Shown piece after piece: positions 26,107 through 38,900 of a DNA stretch of 64,000 nt. Source of the stretch: Mansonella perstans (taxonomy: Eukaryota; Nematoda; Chromadorea; Rhabditida; Onchocercidae); contig JBAMDO010000249.1 of the NCBI GenBank assembly GCA_037074765.1, positions 1 through 64,000 of the forward strand, in the 5' to 3' direction. Numbering within the stretch: position 1 is the first letter of the stretch; each line of letters opens with the position of its first letter. Position numbers and translations under genes: made by a program. Under the pieces are notes generated by a model that did no database searches, was not told where the DNA came from, and saw only the letters and a list, made by a program, of their open reading frames with translations.

Positions 26107-27925
26107 CGCTTGGCGTCTTACTGTCCAACCGGTGATATTTGTTAGGATAATGAATACTTCAGTTCTGATCAGGTCTTTACTGATGCAATGTATAAGTTAC
26201 GGTTTCCTGGTTATTTATTTGTTCATTAATCAAAATGTTTTGATGTTGTTCGTTGGCTTGTCCATTATCTCAGGTAATAATGTAATAAGCAATTCAGGAA
26301 TAAGCAATCCTCTAGTGTATAGTGATTGGCTCCGATTTTTTCTTTTCTGTTTCTGTGTTACTTAATGCATCTACGGAAAACATTCTTTTTAGTTGTGTTC
26401 TTTTAATATTACTACTAATACTACCTGAATTCTCTGATGTTCTCTGTCTAAATTTTTTTTTTTTTTTTTTTAGATTTTTATAGTTGCAACATTAAGTTCA
26501 AGAAATGACTTTGGTCTCATTATTACACAAAATATACATATCATGTTATTTTCCCTACGCATATCTCACTTTTTTTTTTTAAATACAAACTTAAAACATT
26601 AATACTTTTTTTACCTTTTCGATGTTCATTACTGTTGTTTGTATGCTAGCCGGTTTTTTATTTATATATCCACGTACTACTATTTTTGCACTCTCACTGA
26701 CATTTCTACTATTTATTATGCTAATATGTTAATTGGAAGGTCAATTTTTTTCGGAACTCTTCGAAATGAATAACTTATAAAAATTTAATTATGTCAGCGG
26801 GTTGCATGCAATTCGTCTAAGTTTAAATGTTTAGAGTAAGCAGTAGTAATGTTTTTAAAGCGTGCAATATAACAGTGATATACCAAACTAGAATTCTGCC
26901 ATTGTTGGTTTTCTTACTACATAAATTTGCTTTTCGGCGATTTTTTCAATTCTTTTTTTGAACATTTTTAGTGCCATATCCTTTTTTTTTTCTTTTTTTT
27001 TTTTTTTTTTGGACTTTATTTTCCGTGGTATATTCTGCGGTAAATCTTTTTTGAAATCCCCTGGAAAAAAGATTAAATTATAGCTAGCTTTATTATTAGT
27101 TTGGGAAATTTTTGTTTAACCTATATTGCCGAGTACAAATAAGATGGCGATAAAAATCACTTTCAAATTTATTATGTACAGTTTCTTAATGCGCGAAATA
27201 ATTTATCTTCTTTGTAATAATTCATAAATGATCCCCTCAATAATTGTTTTCTGATTCAATTTTAATTTTAGTATTTTTATACATTTTAATAACTATTTTT
27301 TCTTCACAAATTTTTTTCTTTTCCTTTTTTTTTTTTTTTTTTTTATAATGCTAAATAAATTCTTTCATCTAAAGAATTTTCAAAAGATGTTTAAAGTATT
27401 ATCATTGATAAAATAGATAAGCTTTTTCGATAGACATAGTGTTCTTTGTGCTATTCTGTTCATAAAATGACTTTTTTTTTTTTTTTTTTTTTATTTCTAT
27501 GACATGTTGTACAGGTAAAAGTGCTGATAATTTTGACCTCATTTATTGAACATAAGTGTAGATTAGCTATGGAGCCATTTAATACGTCAATCATTTAGCA
27601 TTATTTTGTACTCATAAATTGGTTAAAATGACCTTGTAATATTATGTTTGAATTTTAAATGTATTGTCATAGCATTTGTTACTTTAACAATAATCGAAGG
27701 GATTATTCTTTTGAATTGTTAAAAATTAGTTTATAAAATGACCAGATCTTAGCGTTGTGACATTGTTGTAAATAACTTTATGTTGAGGATTTTATTATTT
27801 TTAAAAATTGATTTGTTAGAAAAAGTCGCATCATAGAGTAAACCGTAGCATGTGGAGAATTTTCATGAGATTATAAATAGTTATATTTTAATATAACTTT
27901 TATTTTTTATTACTTAGGTCGTCCT
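26107..27925. other. Intergenic region, poly-T rich
   Basis: No exon-like frame was accepted. It contains many T tracts (for example 26455-26471, 26982-27010, 27328-27344, 27472-27492). The open frame 26084-26365 overlaps the 3' end of gene B and shows no motif. The 3' UTR of zinc-finger gene B and the promoter of the next gene presumably lie here. Confidence 0.6.
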
Positions 27926-30900
27926 ATGTGGCTGATTTTGTTATCATTATGGTTATTCACTGCTGAATGTTTTCTCATGTAAGTGTGATAAGAGATATTA
28001 ATAATTTTGTTATAAGTTTCAATTCCAATGCATAAATTTAAGATAGTTATTGTTACGAATATTTTCATTATGCTGCATTCAGCAATGTTGAAATTTCAAA
28101 TGTTTCTCTGTGCAATAATATTTTTAATTGTTTTTGATATTTTTGAATTTGAAATTTTGATAATTTTGCTACAGTTAGTTTAAGAATCAAACAATTTTTA
28201 AGTTGACCAATGTAATCATTAATTATACGCTAACTGACATTTTATTTAAATGTATTGTTTTCTTTTTTAATGAAGATATTTGTTATTTCAATTTTTTGGT
28301 GACAGGAAACAGATGAACTTGGAATTTCAAAAGATCTTCCTTAATGATTTTTCTGAAATCATGCCATTCTTCTGCAGTAAACGAGAAAATATAAATGATA
28401 GCGAAAATAACCATTTGAAATGTGTGGTAAATGCTCACCCTTTGGTGCTTGAGAAATGCATTAGTGAAACGGATAACATATCATCAATGTGTTATACGGT
28501 ACAGTTTGATGATACTGATACCATACTTTATGGCTGTAATGTCGCCTTTACGAAGGTACAATTAACCGGATTTATTTTTGAAAGAAAAAATGCTTGAATA
28601 CTTCCGGAACAATCAAGTTATTTACATTCATTGTTTTTTCTAGCATAATTTATTTATCACTGCACAAAAAAGCCAAGAAACTTTGATTTTGACCGATCAT
28701 TCCCAACTATAATAATTCTTGCTAAGTCAATTAAAATTTAGTGAAATCTTTGAAACTCATGCTTTCTTTCTTTATGCCAATGTTTATAACATTTCTAACT
28801 GATATCATTATTTCAAAATATTTCCATTAATTCATTGCAAATTATTAAACTTTACATTTCTTCCTCTAATATGCAAAATTAGTTGGGATTTAAAGAAAAG
28901 AAATTTTTTTTTGACTGCGAAAATTGTGAAAGATGAGGGAAGTGCAGAAAATACTATCGGAAATATTTTAGCTCAAATTAGTTCTCTCGAAGTAACAACT
29001 TTAGGAAAGTAAAAGTAAAAGAATTCTTACAAAGTACAGAACGATAATGAATAGCATAAACTGTCACAACAATACATTCAAGAAATGTCCTGTGACAATC
29101 AATAAATCTCGATTTTCATCTCATCGACAGTTTCAATATTGCTGTTGCAATACAACAAAGTGCAACGGAAATTATCTGCAAAAAAGTTGTATTTTTAGAT
29201 ATTTCTTCTCTTGAAGATTTGATCTTTTCAATTTTTCTCTAAATTTCAATTTAAAAAAAATTTCAGTTCTTAAAGAAGTCTTCTAAATTAAAATATGAAA
29301 TGGAAAGTTATGTTTATCTTTCTTTCTCGAGTTTTAACTTAAATTTCTCGGTATTGACATTGAAAAAAAGTTTGTAACTATGAAATTAAATTAAAGTTCA
29401 AATGATCATTCAGATGATACAAAAGTGTTTCCTGGAGAAACTGATAAGAACAAATCAAATGCAAGAGTACCAGGTTAGCAAAAGTGTTTTAAATCCAAAA
29501 CGAACTGCTTTTCAGGAATCCAAAGTTGTTTTCTCTAGTTGATTAATTGATTCCAATTAAATCCCTTCATGATACGTTGGAAAAGCACTTCACTATTTGT
29601 ATTTGTGGAAATCATAAGATCAAAAATTTTTTCAATTTTTCTTTACGTTTCATTTCAAAATAATTCCAATTCTTACAAAGTGCGATAAACAAAGTTTTGA
29701 ACTGAAATATAAATAAAAGTTTTTAATTATTTAATTTTATAATTTGAAATTTTCTTTTGATGTCAGTTCTGAATATATAGATGGGAATTCGAGAAATAAA
29801 GTTCAAAGGATCATTCAGGGGATGCATTAAGATCAATAATGGGAAGTAAAATTAACATGACTTAAATATTACCACAGTTTTTCCGGATCTGTAAACTGCA
29901 TGGCACATTTATCCATATTATTAAATTTTACTGGACCATTTCATAGAACTGAAAAGAGCAGCAATTGACATCAATATGCCTCAAAAGATCAATGGTGGTG
30001 ATTCAATTATGGCTAATAAAGTGAGCAAAACTCCCTGGGGTCTTATCAGTGGAATTGTTTGTGTGGCTGTGATAATTGCTGCTGTTGTTGCTGCTGTCAT
30101 TTTTTTTATTAACAAAAGACGAAAGAAACATCAATCTATGTAATGATAAGTTTATCTTTGGAGATGACCAGAAGTATAGACACTGAAAAAAAATTTGGTG
30201 AAAAGATATCTCAAATTTCCAGCTTTTTTCCAGTTATCAATTATTGTCTTACGCTGTAGTATAAAGTAATGGCTAATATAACGTAAAGGCTACTTCATAA
30301 CTTAATAATTTTTCCTGCTGTTAAAAATTTTCTAATTTTTCAAATATAAATTTTTGAATGCTTAGAATTTTCCTAAAAAAATTATTACAAAAATTAAATA
30401 GCCCATTAATAATTGTAGTTTGAAAGCTAAAGTTGGAGAAATGGTTGATTTACAAGCAGCTGCTAATGATATCTTTAATAATGAAGATATTCCGGGAATG
30501 ATCTGTACCCCAGGACAAAAACCATCTACTAGAGTGATCCATTCAGATCGTACAAATACAATTGTCCCGGCGCAACTTACACGCTCGGAACAAAATGCAC
30601 TGCTACAGTATGTTGTTACATCTGTAATTTCAATAAATTCCTTGCTTTGCAAGTTATCTCTTACTTTGCTTCCCTTTCATTCGCAGATCATTTGATATTA
30701 GCCACATGAACAATCATACAGAAAAAGATTTTCCATAATCTAGGTTCATTTTGGCTAATCTTACAACAAACTTTCCATACAAATATTGATAGCAAATTAA
30801 TTTAAATTTAACAAATCAGATTCAGAAAATTACAAATCTGTTTTGCTTTTTTGTATGATGATCAGTTTATTTGAAAGTCAAATCCAGTGACCTTGAATTC

Positions 30901-31152
30901 ACATTATTTTTCACTTTCATGTTTATAATTTAATTCGGTGAAATTTCAATAGAATTTTCCTTTAGAACAATAAAGCATAGTATTCGACTGAAAACAGTGT
31001 CAAAAAGTAAAAGGCCTCCAAAAATCACTCGGGTGATAACTTATGCTACAACAGATGACATAACTAATGTTGATTGTTCTGCAAGAGACGATGATATCTG
31101 TAGGTTATTTTATGATATAATGCTAAGATATGATAATAAGAAATATTTGTGA
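27926..31152 (+). CDS. Type I transmembrane protein of unknown family (about 353 aa)
   Basis: Exons: 27926-27978, 28306-28555, 28896-29008, 29397-29473, 29947-30139, 30419-30607, 30966-31152; each junction is GT-AG and in phase. The first exon encodes a signal peptide (MWLILLSLWLF...). The ectodomain of about 175 residues has at least five Cys in its first 80 residues, suggesting disulfides. One helix at about 197-219 (rich in Val, Ala and Ile) is followed by a stop-transfer Asn-Lys-Arg-Arg-Lys-Lys cluster, then a cytoplasmic tail of about 130 residues with a basic KSKRPPK stretch. A TACTTAG acceptor lies 8 nt before the ATG. The last 16 codons run into AT-rich repeats; a donor at 31100 (TGTAGG) may splice to an unseen exon instead. 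I do not recognise the family. Its stop is 231 bp before the next start codon, on the same strand. Confidence 0.7.
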
Positions 31153-31383
31153 TACAATGATAAGATATAATTAACTAATATTGTGATATAATGATTTCTC
31201 TTTTATCTTAATAATTCGTCATCCGGAATTATCTTTCTTATAAGATCAGCTTTTCCTGATGTGCAAAGGTAAAATGATCGACCGTCATTGAAGTGCAATG
31301 GAACAAAAGTATCATAGGCTTTAAGAAAAGCAGTAAGATTTCAAAATATGTTAGCAGTGAAGAGACTAGATAATTATTCATAA

Positions 31384-33642
31384 ATGCTAAGAGATATTGG
31401 TTTTACAAGTTCTCCAAAACCCTGTATTTTGTTGAAATATTTAGTTTCGGATGATCTGAATGAAGATTTATTGGTGAAGTTGATTAAGAACGGTCCAAGA
31501 CAATTTGCATTCAAATTCGAAGAAATTAGACAAATTCTTCTTCAAGGAGCCCAAATCTTTCTGGAAGAACCAACACTGTTGGAGGTATTGATCAAATCAA
31601 AACAATCTCAATAGTTTAGTTTTCTTCAAAAAAGACTATGATTCGATGTTAAGTAATGAATATAAATTAGTGAAATAAATTTCAGGTCCCATTACCCTGT
31701 GTGGTATATGGTGATATACATGGCCAATACAGTGATTTACATCGATGGTTTAATTTAAATGGTTGGCCGAGCCAAGTACGTAGCGTATTTTTAGGTGATT
31801 ATGTTGATCGCGGTTCGCATGGTATTGAAGTGATTGCATTACTTACTGCACTTAAAGTAAGTTTTTTGATTCAATTTCTAAATTGACAACAAAATTCAAC
31901 TAATGCTTCAATTATTTTTTTCTTTAAGATTCGTTTCCCGAAAAATATTTTTTTATGCCGCGGTAATCATGAAGAAGAGTCACTGAATCGTACATATTCA
32001 TTCTATGAAGAAGTTTGCATCAGATTTCCTGAAAATTTCGGTAAATTTGAAATCAAAAAAATCGTATTAACATCCTAGTCTTAACAAAACTTTAAAAGAT
32101 AATTGGACGAATGAGAGAACTGGGAATGGTCTATAATTATTAAAATATTACTGCAGAAGGTAGAGATGGTCGAGCATTATATCCTTACTTTCGATCCTTG
32201 TTCAATAATTTACCATTGGCTGTACTCATTGGTGAACGAATTCTTGGAATGCATGGTGGTATTGGCCCAAAACTTACTTCGCTGCAGGTCTGCTTGTTCA
32301 TCTATCCGAAATGTCCCATTAAAGTGTCATCTATCCGAAGTGTCCCATAAACTACATGTCTCATTAAAATCTTTTTTGAATTCACTGAATCATGATCGAT
32401 TGATAAAATTTAGGCAATCCGAGAAATTCGACGACCTTTGGAAGAATTTGAAGTTGGATCATTGGAATGTGATTTGGTATGGTCAGATCCTGATATATCT
32501 CCGAACTGCACTGGTTTTCGAAGTAATTTTGAACGCGAACCATTGTATGGCATTGGACAATTATTTGCGCCTGATACAGTACAAAATCTGTGCAAGAAGC
32601 TGGACATCGACATGCTCATTCGTGGACATCAAGCTCAGTCTTCTTTTTTCTTTTTCGAAAATACTTTGTTTTGCTCGTTAATTGTGAAAAATTTCTAACC
32701 TTAAAAATATGATAACAAAAAATGAACAGGCAAGGAAGGAAATTACAATGATTATTAGGAGGAGTAAAGGTGATATTGCACTGAAAAATTACGGCTAAAT
32801 GCATTAGTTGTAATTTTTAAAAATTATACAAAACAATTTTTAATTAGCAATTATGGATAATTTTGAAGAAGAACAAAGTAACATTTCTTAGTTACTTTCT
32901 TCATTTTCAATTTTTGAAACTTTTCGTTTCAATGCCAATAAAATGAATAGGCATTTTATAGGATGGAACACATATGAGAAATTTTACATGATTTTTGAAG
33001 ATTAACATTGAACAAAAAGTACCAAAAAGTCTTAATATTTTGTATTATGAAAATAAAATTTCACAAAAGAAATTTTGGAAATATTTTTCTGCTTCGAGAA
33101 TGTCAAATGTTTTGGTGGATACTTTCAAAGACATATCTGGCGACAGTAAGAAATAAGTTGATCTATTTCTAAAATATTGTCACAATTTTCAGGCACCACT
33201 TCATGGATATGCATTATTTTCGGATGGTTGCATGTTGACTTTATTTTCAGCTCCAGGATATAAGGGTCTGACAAATTGTGACATTAATATTGGTGCATCT
33301 ATTGAAGTTTCAACCTCTATGAACATTATCATTAAACAGGTTCATCAAAAGCTATTCATTTCAATTACATATACTTACTCATTCGGCAAAATAACACACC
33401 AATAGTGATATTCTTCCTATAAGTGGTGATTTTGAAATCGTTCAAAAAAAAAAATAACTATGATTTGAAAACATAAAATAAAAGTTGCTTCAGATGTAAA
33501 TTTGTAGATTCAAGTTACTGAGAGATTTCGCCAAAAACGCATCATTGGTACTGAACAGAGAAAAACAAAAACAAATGTCGCCAGAGAAGTCCTTCAATCA
33601 CCAGTGAAAAACAGTGAATCAACATCATCAATTTTTGAATAA
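31384..33642 (+). CDS. Divergent PP1-like serine/threonine protein phosphatase (371 aa)
   Basis: Hydrolyses phospho-Ser/Thr using a two-metal centre. Exons: 31384-31584, 31686-31856, 31929-32040, 32157-32287, 32414-32632, 33193-33339, 33508-33642. All PPP-family metal and catalytic motifs are present: GDIHGQ (D77, H79), GDYVDRG (D105), RGNHE (N137, H138), HGG (H194) and RGHQ (H277). The loop that reads FSAPNYCGE in PP1 is FSAPGYKGL here, so the PP1 Cys (microcystin-reactive) is Lys302, and the following loop differs too. About 40 residues follow the catalytic fold, basic and Ser/Thr-rich. The intron after RGHQ must begin with GC (at 32633) to keep the frame. A TTAGCAG acceptor lies 26 nt before the ATG. 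AATAAA overlaps the stop codon, and another lies at 33699. Nematodes have many such PP1 relatives, often male-enriched; the orthologue is not identified. Confidence 0.9.
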
Positions 33643-34784
33643 ATGATATTTTTAACAGCCATATATGTATTGTGTGATAGATAGTAAAATCAATTTTGAA
33701 TAAATTCAAGAAGGAGCTTAAATAATTGGTGTTAAAAGATATATTAAACTATTCTTTAGGTATAAGTGACAGATGCTAAAATTTTGTTGGTCATTTTCAT
33801 CTTAATAATTATTCACAATTTTAGCATTTAAGAAATGCACAGTTTCCATTTTGTGGCTTCTCTTAATCAAAATCATTGACTTATCGGAATACATCCTAGC
33901 ATCGTAAGCTAGAACATATGGTTCCAGAATGATAAAATATTGCTCCAAACAGTTATGATAGTGTCATCTATTATAAAAAAGAATATGAAAATTTCAAATG
34001 TGAACTTCAAATTCATTTCGGTCCATTTCTTCATTAAAAAAGAATTAATCTGTCAATAATATTCCGAAGAGGTTTTCCTTGAAATTTTTAAGTACCGATG
34101 TTAATCTCATTTTCCAATAAGTAGTAAATTTTTACAAATGATACAAGTGGGAAATGGTAAGAGGTATTGGCAGACTTTTTGAAATTTAAAAAAAAAGCAT
34201 CTATATATACAATAGATCGCTGAAAATTTGCTTATGCAGACTGAATACCTTAGCAAGCTAGATCGTTACGGTAAAAAGCGGGATCTAAATGGAATATCTT
34301 TAGCATTTATTTCTAACATTCACTGAAGAAGTTTAACATTGAAATACTGTGATATATTTCTATTCATTGAATTTTTCAAATCCTATTTTGCATCAGCACA
34401 ATAATTTATAATCTCATTCTTGTTTTTTAAAATGATTTCTGATCAAACTGCAACTGCAGTATCAGTTGTTTACAGATATATTATTACTATTGTTCTCACA
34501 GTTTCACATAGTACGACATTGTCCTCTAAAAAAAATATCAATTTTCAATTAATGTTTAAAATTTCAATGCCTACAGTTTCCTGTCACATTACACAAAACT
34601 TATCTAATGGATGAGACGATAGTTAAAGTACTGAAATAAAACTTGCTGATTCCAAGTTGTAATTTTCAAGAAATTGAAGGTGAAACTTAAAAGTGTAACG
34701 ATTGCAGGAATATTCTTCAACAAAAAAAACATTTTCTACACAAGTCTTCACGCTTTCGGAGTGGAAGCTTAGGAATGAAAGTAT

Positions 34785-34854
34785 GGCATATGGTTCATGG
34801 CTCACGGCTCATGGCTTATGGTTCATGGCTCATGGGTCATAGGTCATAGGTCAT
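34785..34854. repeat. Ten-unit heptamer repeat, consensus GGYTCAT
   Basis: Ten successive 7-bp units: GGCATAT, GGTTCAT, GGCTCAC, GGCTCAT, GGCTTAT, GGTTCAT, GGCTCAT, GGGTCAT, AGGTCAT, AGGTCAT. The last three form GGGTCA, AGGTCA and AGGTCA half-sites at one-base spacing (34834-34853). Confidence 0.9.
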
Positions 34855-35860
34855 GACTGTTTTTTTTTTAAATCTTTCAAAACGTAATAGAATTAATTCT
34901 GATAATGTTGGCTTCTTTAAGAATTTGTACAGAAAACAATATCTGACACAGGTTTTGATAGAGCCGAAAAAAGAAAAATTTATCAGTAAAAGAACATTGT
35001 GTAAAATTTATTTGAAAGATTGCAAGAAATATCGATGTGATACTGCAACAAACTGTCAATAACTATATCTGTGTAAAATATTTCGAATCAAATTTCACAA
35101 AATTTCTTCTCTTTTTGAGAATTGATATAGCTCATGATTGAACTTAATTGATTTAAACAACTACTAGAAATAAAATCTTGAATAGCTTTGAATTTCATGC
35201 GCATTATTATTGATAGGATTTATTCCCTCAGAAGAACTACATTCCCATTGGTATTTCTCAGAATAGATTTGTTCTGAAAAGAAATTCCGCGAATAAGTTG
35301 GATATATTTGCATAATTACCAAACCATCGCGACATGCTACTATGTCATCTCTGGTAAATTGTTTGTGGACGATGTTTGCAATGAAATTTGAAAGTTTTGA
35401 GATGTAAAAATTTGTCAACTAGGATTGATTTAGAAATATAGATTTACTTGTATGGGCAGTTAGATACGTTAATAGTATGAATCATTTATTGCTTATAGCT
35501 CATAATTTATGATTGTTTTTTTAATCTTTAAAAAGATAGTAAAATTAACTCAGATAATGTTGACTTCGTCTAATTTCAAATTCTTTAAAAATTTGTGAAG
35601 AAAAGTATTGAAAAAGATTTTTTCAAATAGTCCTTAGGCGCTACATTATTTCATATTTTTAAATATTTGTAAATATTTTTAAATATTTTTTTTTTTTATT
35701 TAAATATTTAAATATCTTTTGTCAATTGATAGCAGGTGTGTAAGGTGAAGAGTTCTTTTAATGAATTTGTTCTACAAATCATTCATCATTTCAATTTTAT
35801 TTCAGCTTTTGTCAGAAATGACGTATGGAATTGATTATATTATAAAGTAAAGATTAAACT

Positions 35861-35867
35861 ATTGCAG
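35861..35867 (+). other. Probable trans- or cis-splice acceptor before DNAJC11
   Basis: ATTGCAG directly followed by a 55-nt leader up to the ATG at 35923. Similar AG sites precede the other start codons: 18851-18860, 27911-27917, 31351-31357, 42401-42407, 52191-52197 (+) and 59916-59920 (-). Confidence 0.5.
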
Positions 35868-35922
35868 GTTAGATTGGAAATAACCAATAATTAATTGAAA
35901 GAAAAGAAGTTACCTAGTATAA

Positions 35923-38900
35923 ATGTCAGGTGATTCGTCTGTGAGTTCAATTTATGGAGATGAGGAAAGAGCAGACAATTTGGATGATGAAGATCTCGAT
36001 TTTTATGCAATCTTAAATGTACCTAAAGATGTGAGTTTTTTTTTTGAAGAAGAAGAAGAAGATATATTTTTAAATTCAAGTATTTATAAAAGGAGCAATT
36101 TTACTGAGATACGATGAGCTGGTTTTTGATGAAGGATCTATTCCCTCCGATTCATTGAATGAACTCGATTGAACTGAACAATGAATTGAATAATTTTGAA
36201 CTGAACAACAATTGGAATAATTTTTTTTTTTTGTTGATGTATTCGGTGAAAGTGATAGGATTTAATGGCTAAACTTTGTGTTATGTTTAATTTAATCATT
36301 GGCATAAATGAAAAATTTTTCTGAATTGTAGGCAACACAAGATGAAATTAATAAATCATATCGACAGAAATGTTTGATGTTTCATCCAGATCGTCATCTT
36401 GATCCTGATGAAAAAAAAAATGCGGAAAATTTTTTTTTGAAATTACGCAAAGCATACGAAAGTAAGTTTTTTCATACAAATTTATGGTGCCATTTTTAAA
36501 AGCAGTTTTTGAGCTGAAAGAATTAGTGTTAATGATTAGCACAAATAGCAATCAATTTAATTGAACTATTTCTATAGCACTTTCTGATACTAAGCTACGA
36601 GCTATTTATGATACGGTTGGCCTGCAAGGACTTGAATTGCATGGCTGGGAACTCATTTCCAAATCGAGCAATACCGAGAATATTAGACGAGAATATGAGT
36701 TTCTTAAACGTTTACGGGAAACAGAAATAATGCTACAACGGGTTCATCCTTCAGTAAGTATTTGTCACAAGTTTATTAATTTTTAATGAAATATTCTTTT
36801 TTTTTCTACCGCACAGTATTAACGGCTATTATAAATATGCGAAGTTTATCCTTTACATTCAAGAAATTTGGCCATATATGTCAGATTCAATTGCATTCAT
36901 TACAATTTATTATTTGCAGAGTTTATTTGTCTGTAAAACATCTTTGACGGGAATTTTTGCTGCGAATCCCGAACTGAGGTCCTTTTAATAACTATTCAAA
37001 TTAATTTTTTCTTAGAGATGAGTAAATCTATTTCTTTCATTCTAAAAAAAAATTAAAAAGAATTTGAAAATAAGTGAAAATAAATGTTATTTGAAAATTT
37101 TGGTCTCATATTATAAACATCTGAAGTTAATGCGAAAACAATAGAGATGAGCTGTATAAATGGAACTTGTGAAAAATAAATTAAAGATGCTATTTTAGAT
37201 ATCCTCCGCAAGTAACCAGTTTATCTTTGTCCCAGAATATTGAATCTGCCATGACAGCAAAAGACAAAATAGGCCTAAGTGGTCGTGTTAAAATGAATAA
37301 TGGTAAGGGTGATGGATCGTTTACATTGCACTGGAAAAAAATCATCTCATCATCATGTCTAATTGAGGTATATATGTAGTTTTCTCAAGGAGTTATGGAT
37401 ATGACACTTATGCAAAGATAAATAAATATTTGAAACAGAATATTGTTTTCAGTTCAATACAACCTTTTCACCAGATTCGATATTGGTAGGATGCAAATAT
37501 GCTAAAAGTATATATTTGAAAAATGCAATTGTGATACAGCCATCAGTGCAGTATTTCCCACTTTATTCAGCAATCAATCCGGGCTGTACTTTTAGTAAGT
37601 TCACTTCATGTTTCATTTTATGCAAAAATTTGAGCGAAAAAATTGATTTTAGACATTATGTAATTTCAAGCAAAAATTAGCTATTGAAACTTGTTATTTT
37701 TCAGTCTTCTCTAGGAATCTGCATCCGTGTTGGCAGGGATCTGTAATGTATCACTGTGGATTGCAACCGTCTTTGACAACATCTTTGATTCATACCGAAT
37801 TAAATATGCAAAAATTCCTCATTAATTTGACGGTTGGTTTTTTCAGATCTTTTCAAATTACCATGCTTACTTAACATCAGATTTCTTTGGAATAAAAAAG
37901 TATATGAAGAACTGAAAGATGACGATTTTTTAGGAAATTATGCTTATAAGAATGATAAATATTTTTAAGATATCGACGACTAATTCAAATATTCGGATGG
38001 TTTATACGAAACGGAGTTTAGAACAAGAATCATTCACCGAAACTTCGTGCATATTTTCATTAGTGGGTATTATGCCAGCAATTTCATTTGAAAGACGCTT
38101 ATCAAGATATTCCCGAATAGGATGTAACCTATCATTTGCTTTTCCTTCCTGTCTTCTGCAAGCTAAATTCAGGTGAGTATTGTTTGGATTTTTGCAATTT
38201 TTTTTAGCTTTAATTCAATATTTTAATTATTTTTGAAACTACTTTGTATATGCTGTTTTATTTCACCTTTATACGAAATCCATTTGAGATTGAAAACGGG
38301 TGCCTCAGTTTACGATTATCAATTTCTGTTATGTGATAACGAGGAAGATTTAGCGCGTTCAACTTTATATGGTGTTATTATGCCGATTGCAGCTTTTTAT
38401 TTATTGAAAGGAGTTTTTCGACACTCATACGAACGTATCATGTCATTATTTGAGGATCACTCAGAAGAGCGGCTGGTATTCATATATTAATTAATAGGAA
38501 TCAAAAATTACTAGAGCCGAAATATAGTTTTGGAAGTTTTATTGAATGAGGTATTTTTTCATTTTACGCATATATGAAGTATATTTATTACATGTCATTT
38601 GTTTATAAAGAGTTCAGAAATTCTGTGCTTAGGTAGATACTGTGAAACGGGAAGAAGCAAGCACTGTCGTAGATTTGATGAGACGTACAGCGGAACGAAT
38701 AGCGAAAGAGGAAGAACAGAAGCACGGTTTAATCATTGTTGAAGCGAAATATGGTCAGATGGTCGGTGAAGGCCACAATGCATTATCATACCCACTATTA
38801 GGTGATCGTATTATTGACGTCACAGTACCATTACAAGCTATGGTTAATGATTCACAATTGAGGATATACTCCGGAAAAGTAAGCATTGACCTATTTTCTT

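Larger units (their letters stand above)
33643..35867. other. Intergenic region with a heptamer minisatellite
   Basis: No supported exon. Frames at 34420-34614 and 34853-35062 (+) are short, Lys/Ile/Phe-rich and lack motifs or matching splice sites. Contains a probable polyadenylation signal for the phosphatase gene (AATAAA, 33699-33704) and the heptamer repeat listed separately. Confidence 0.6.
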
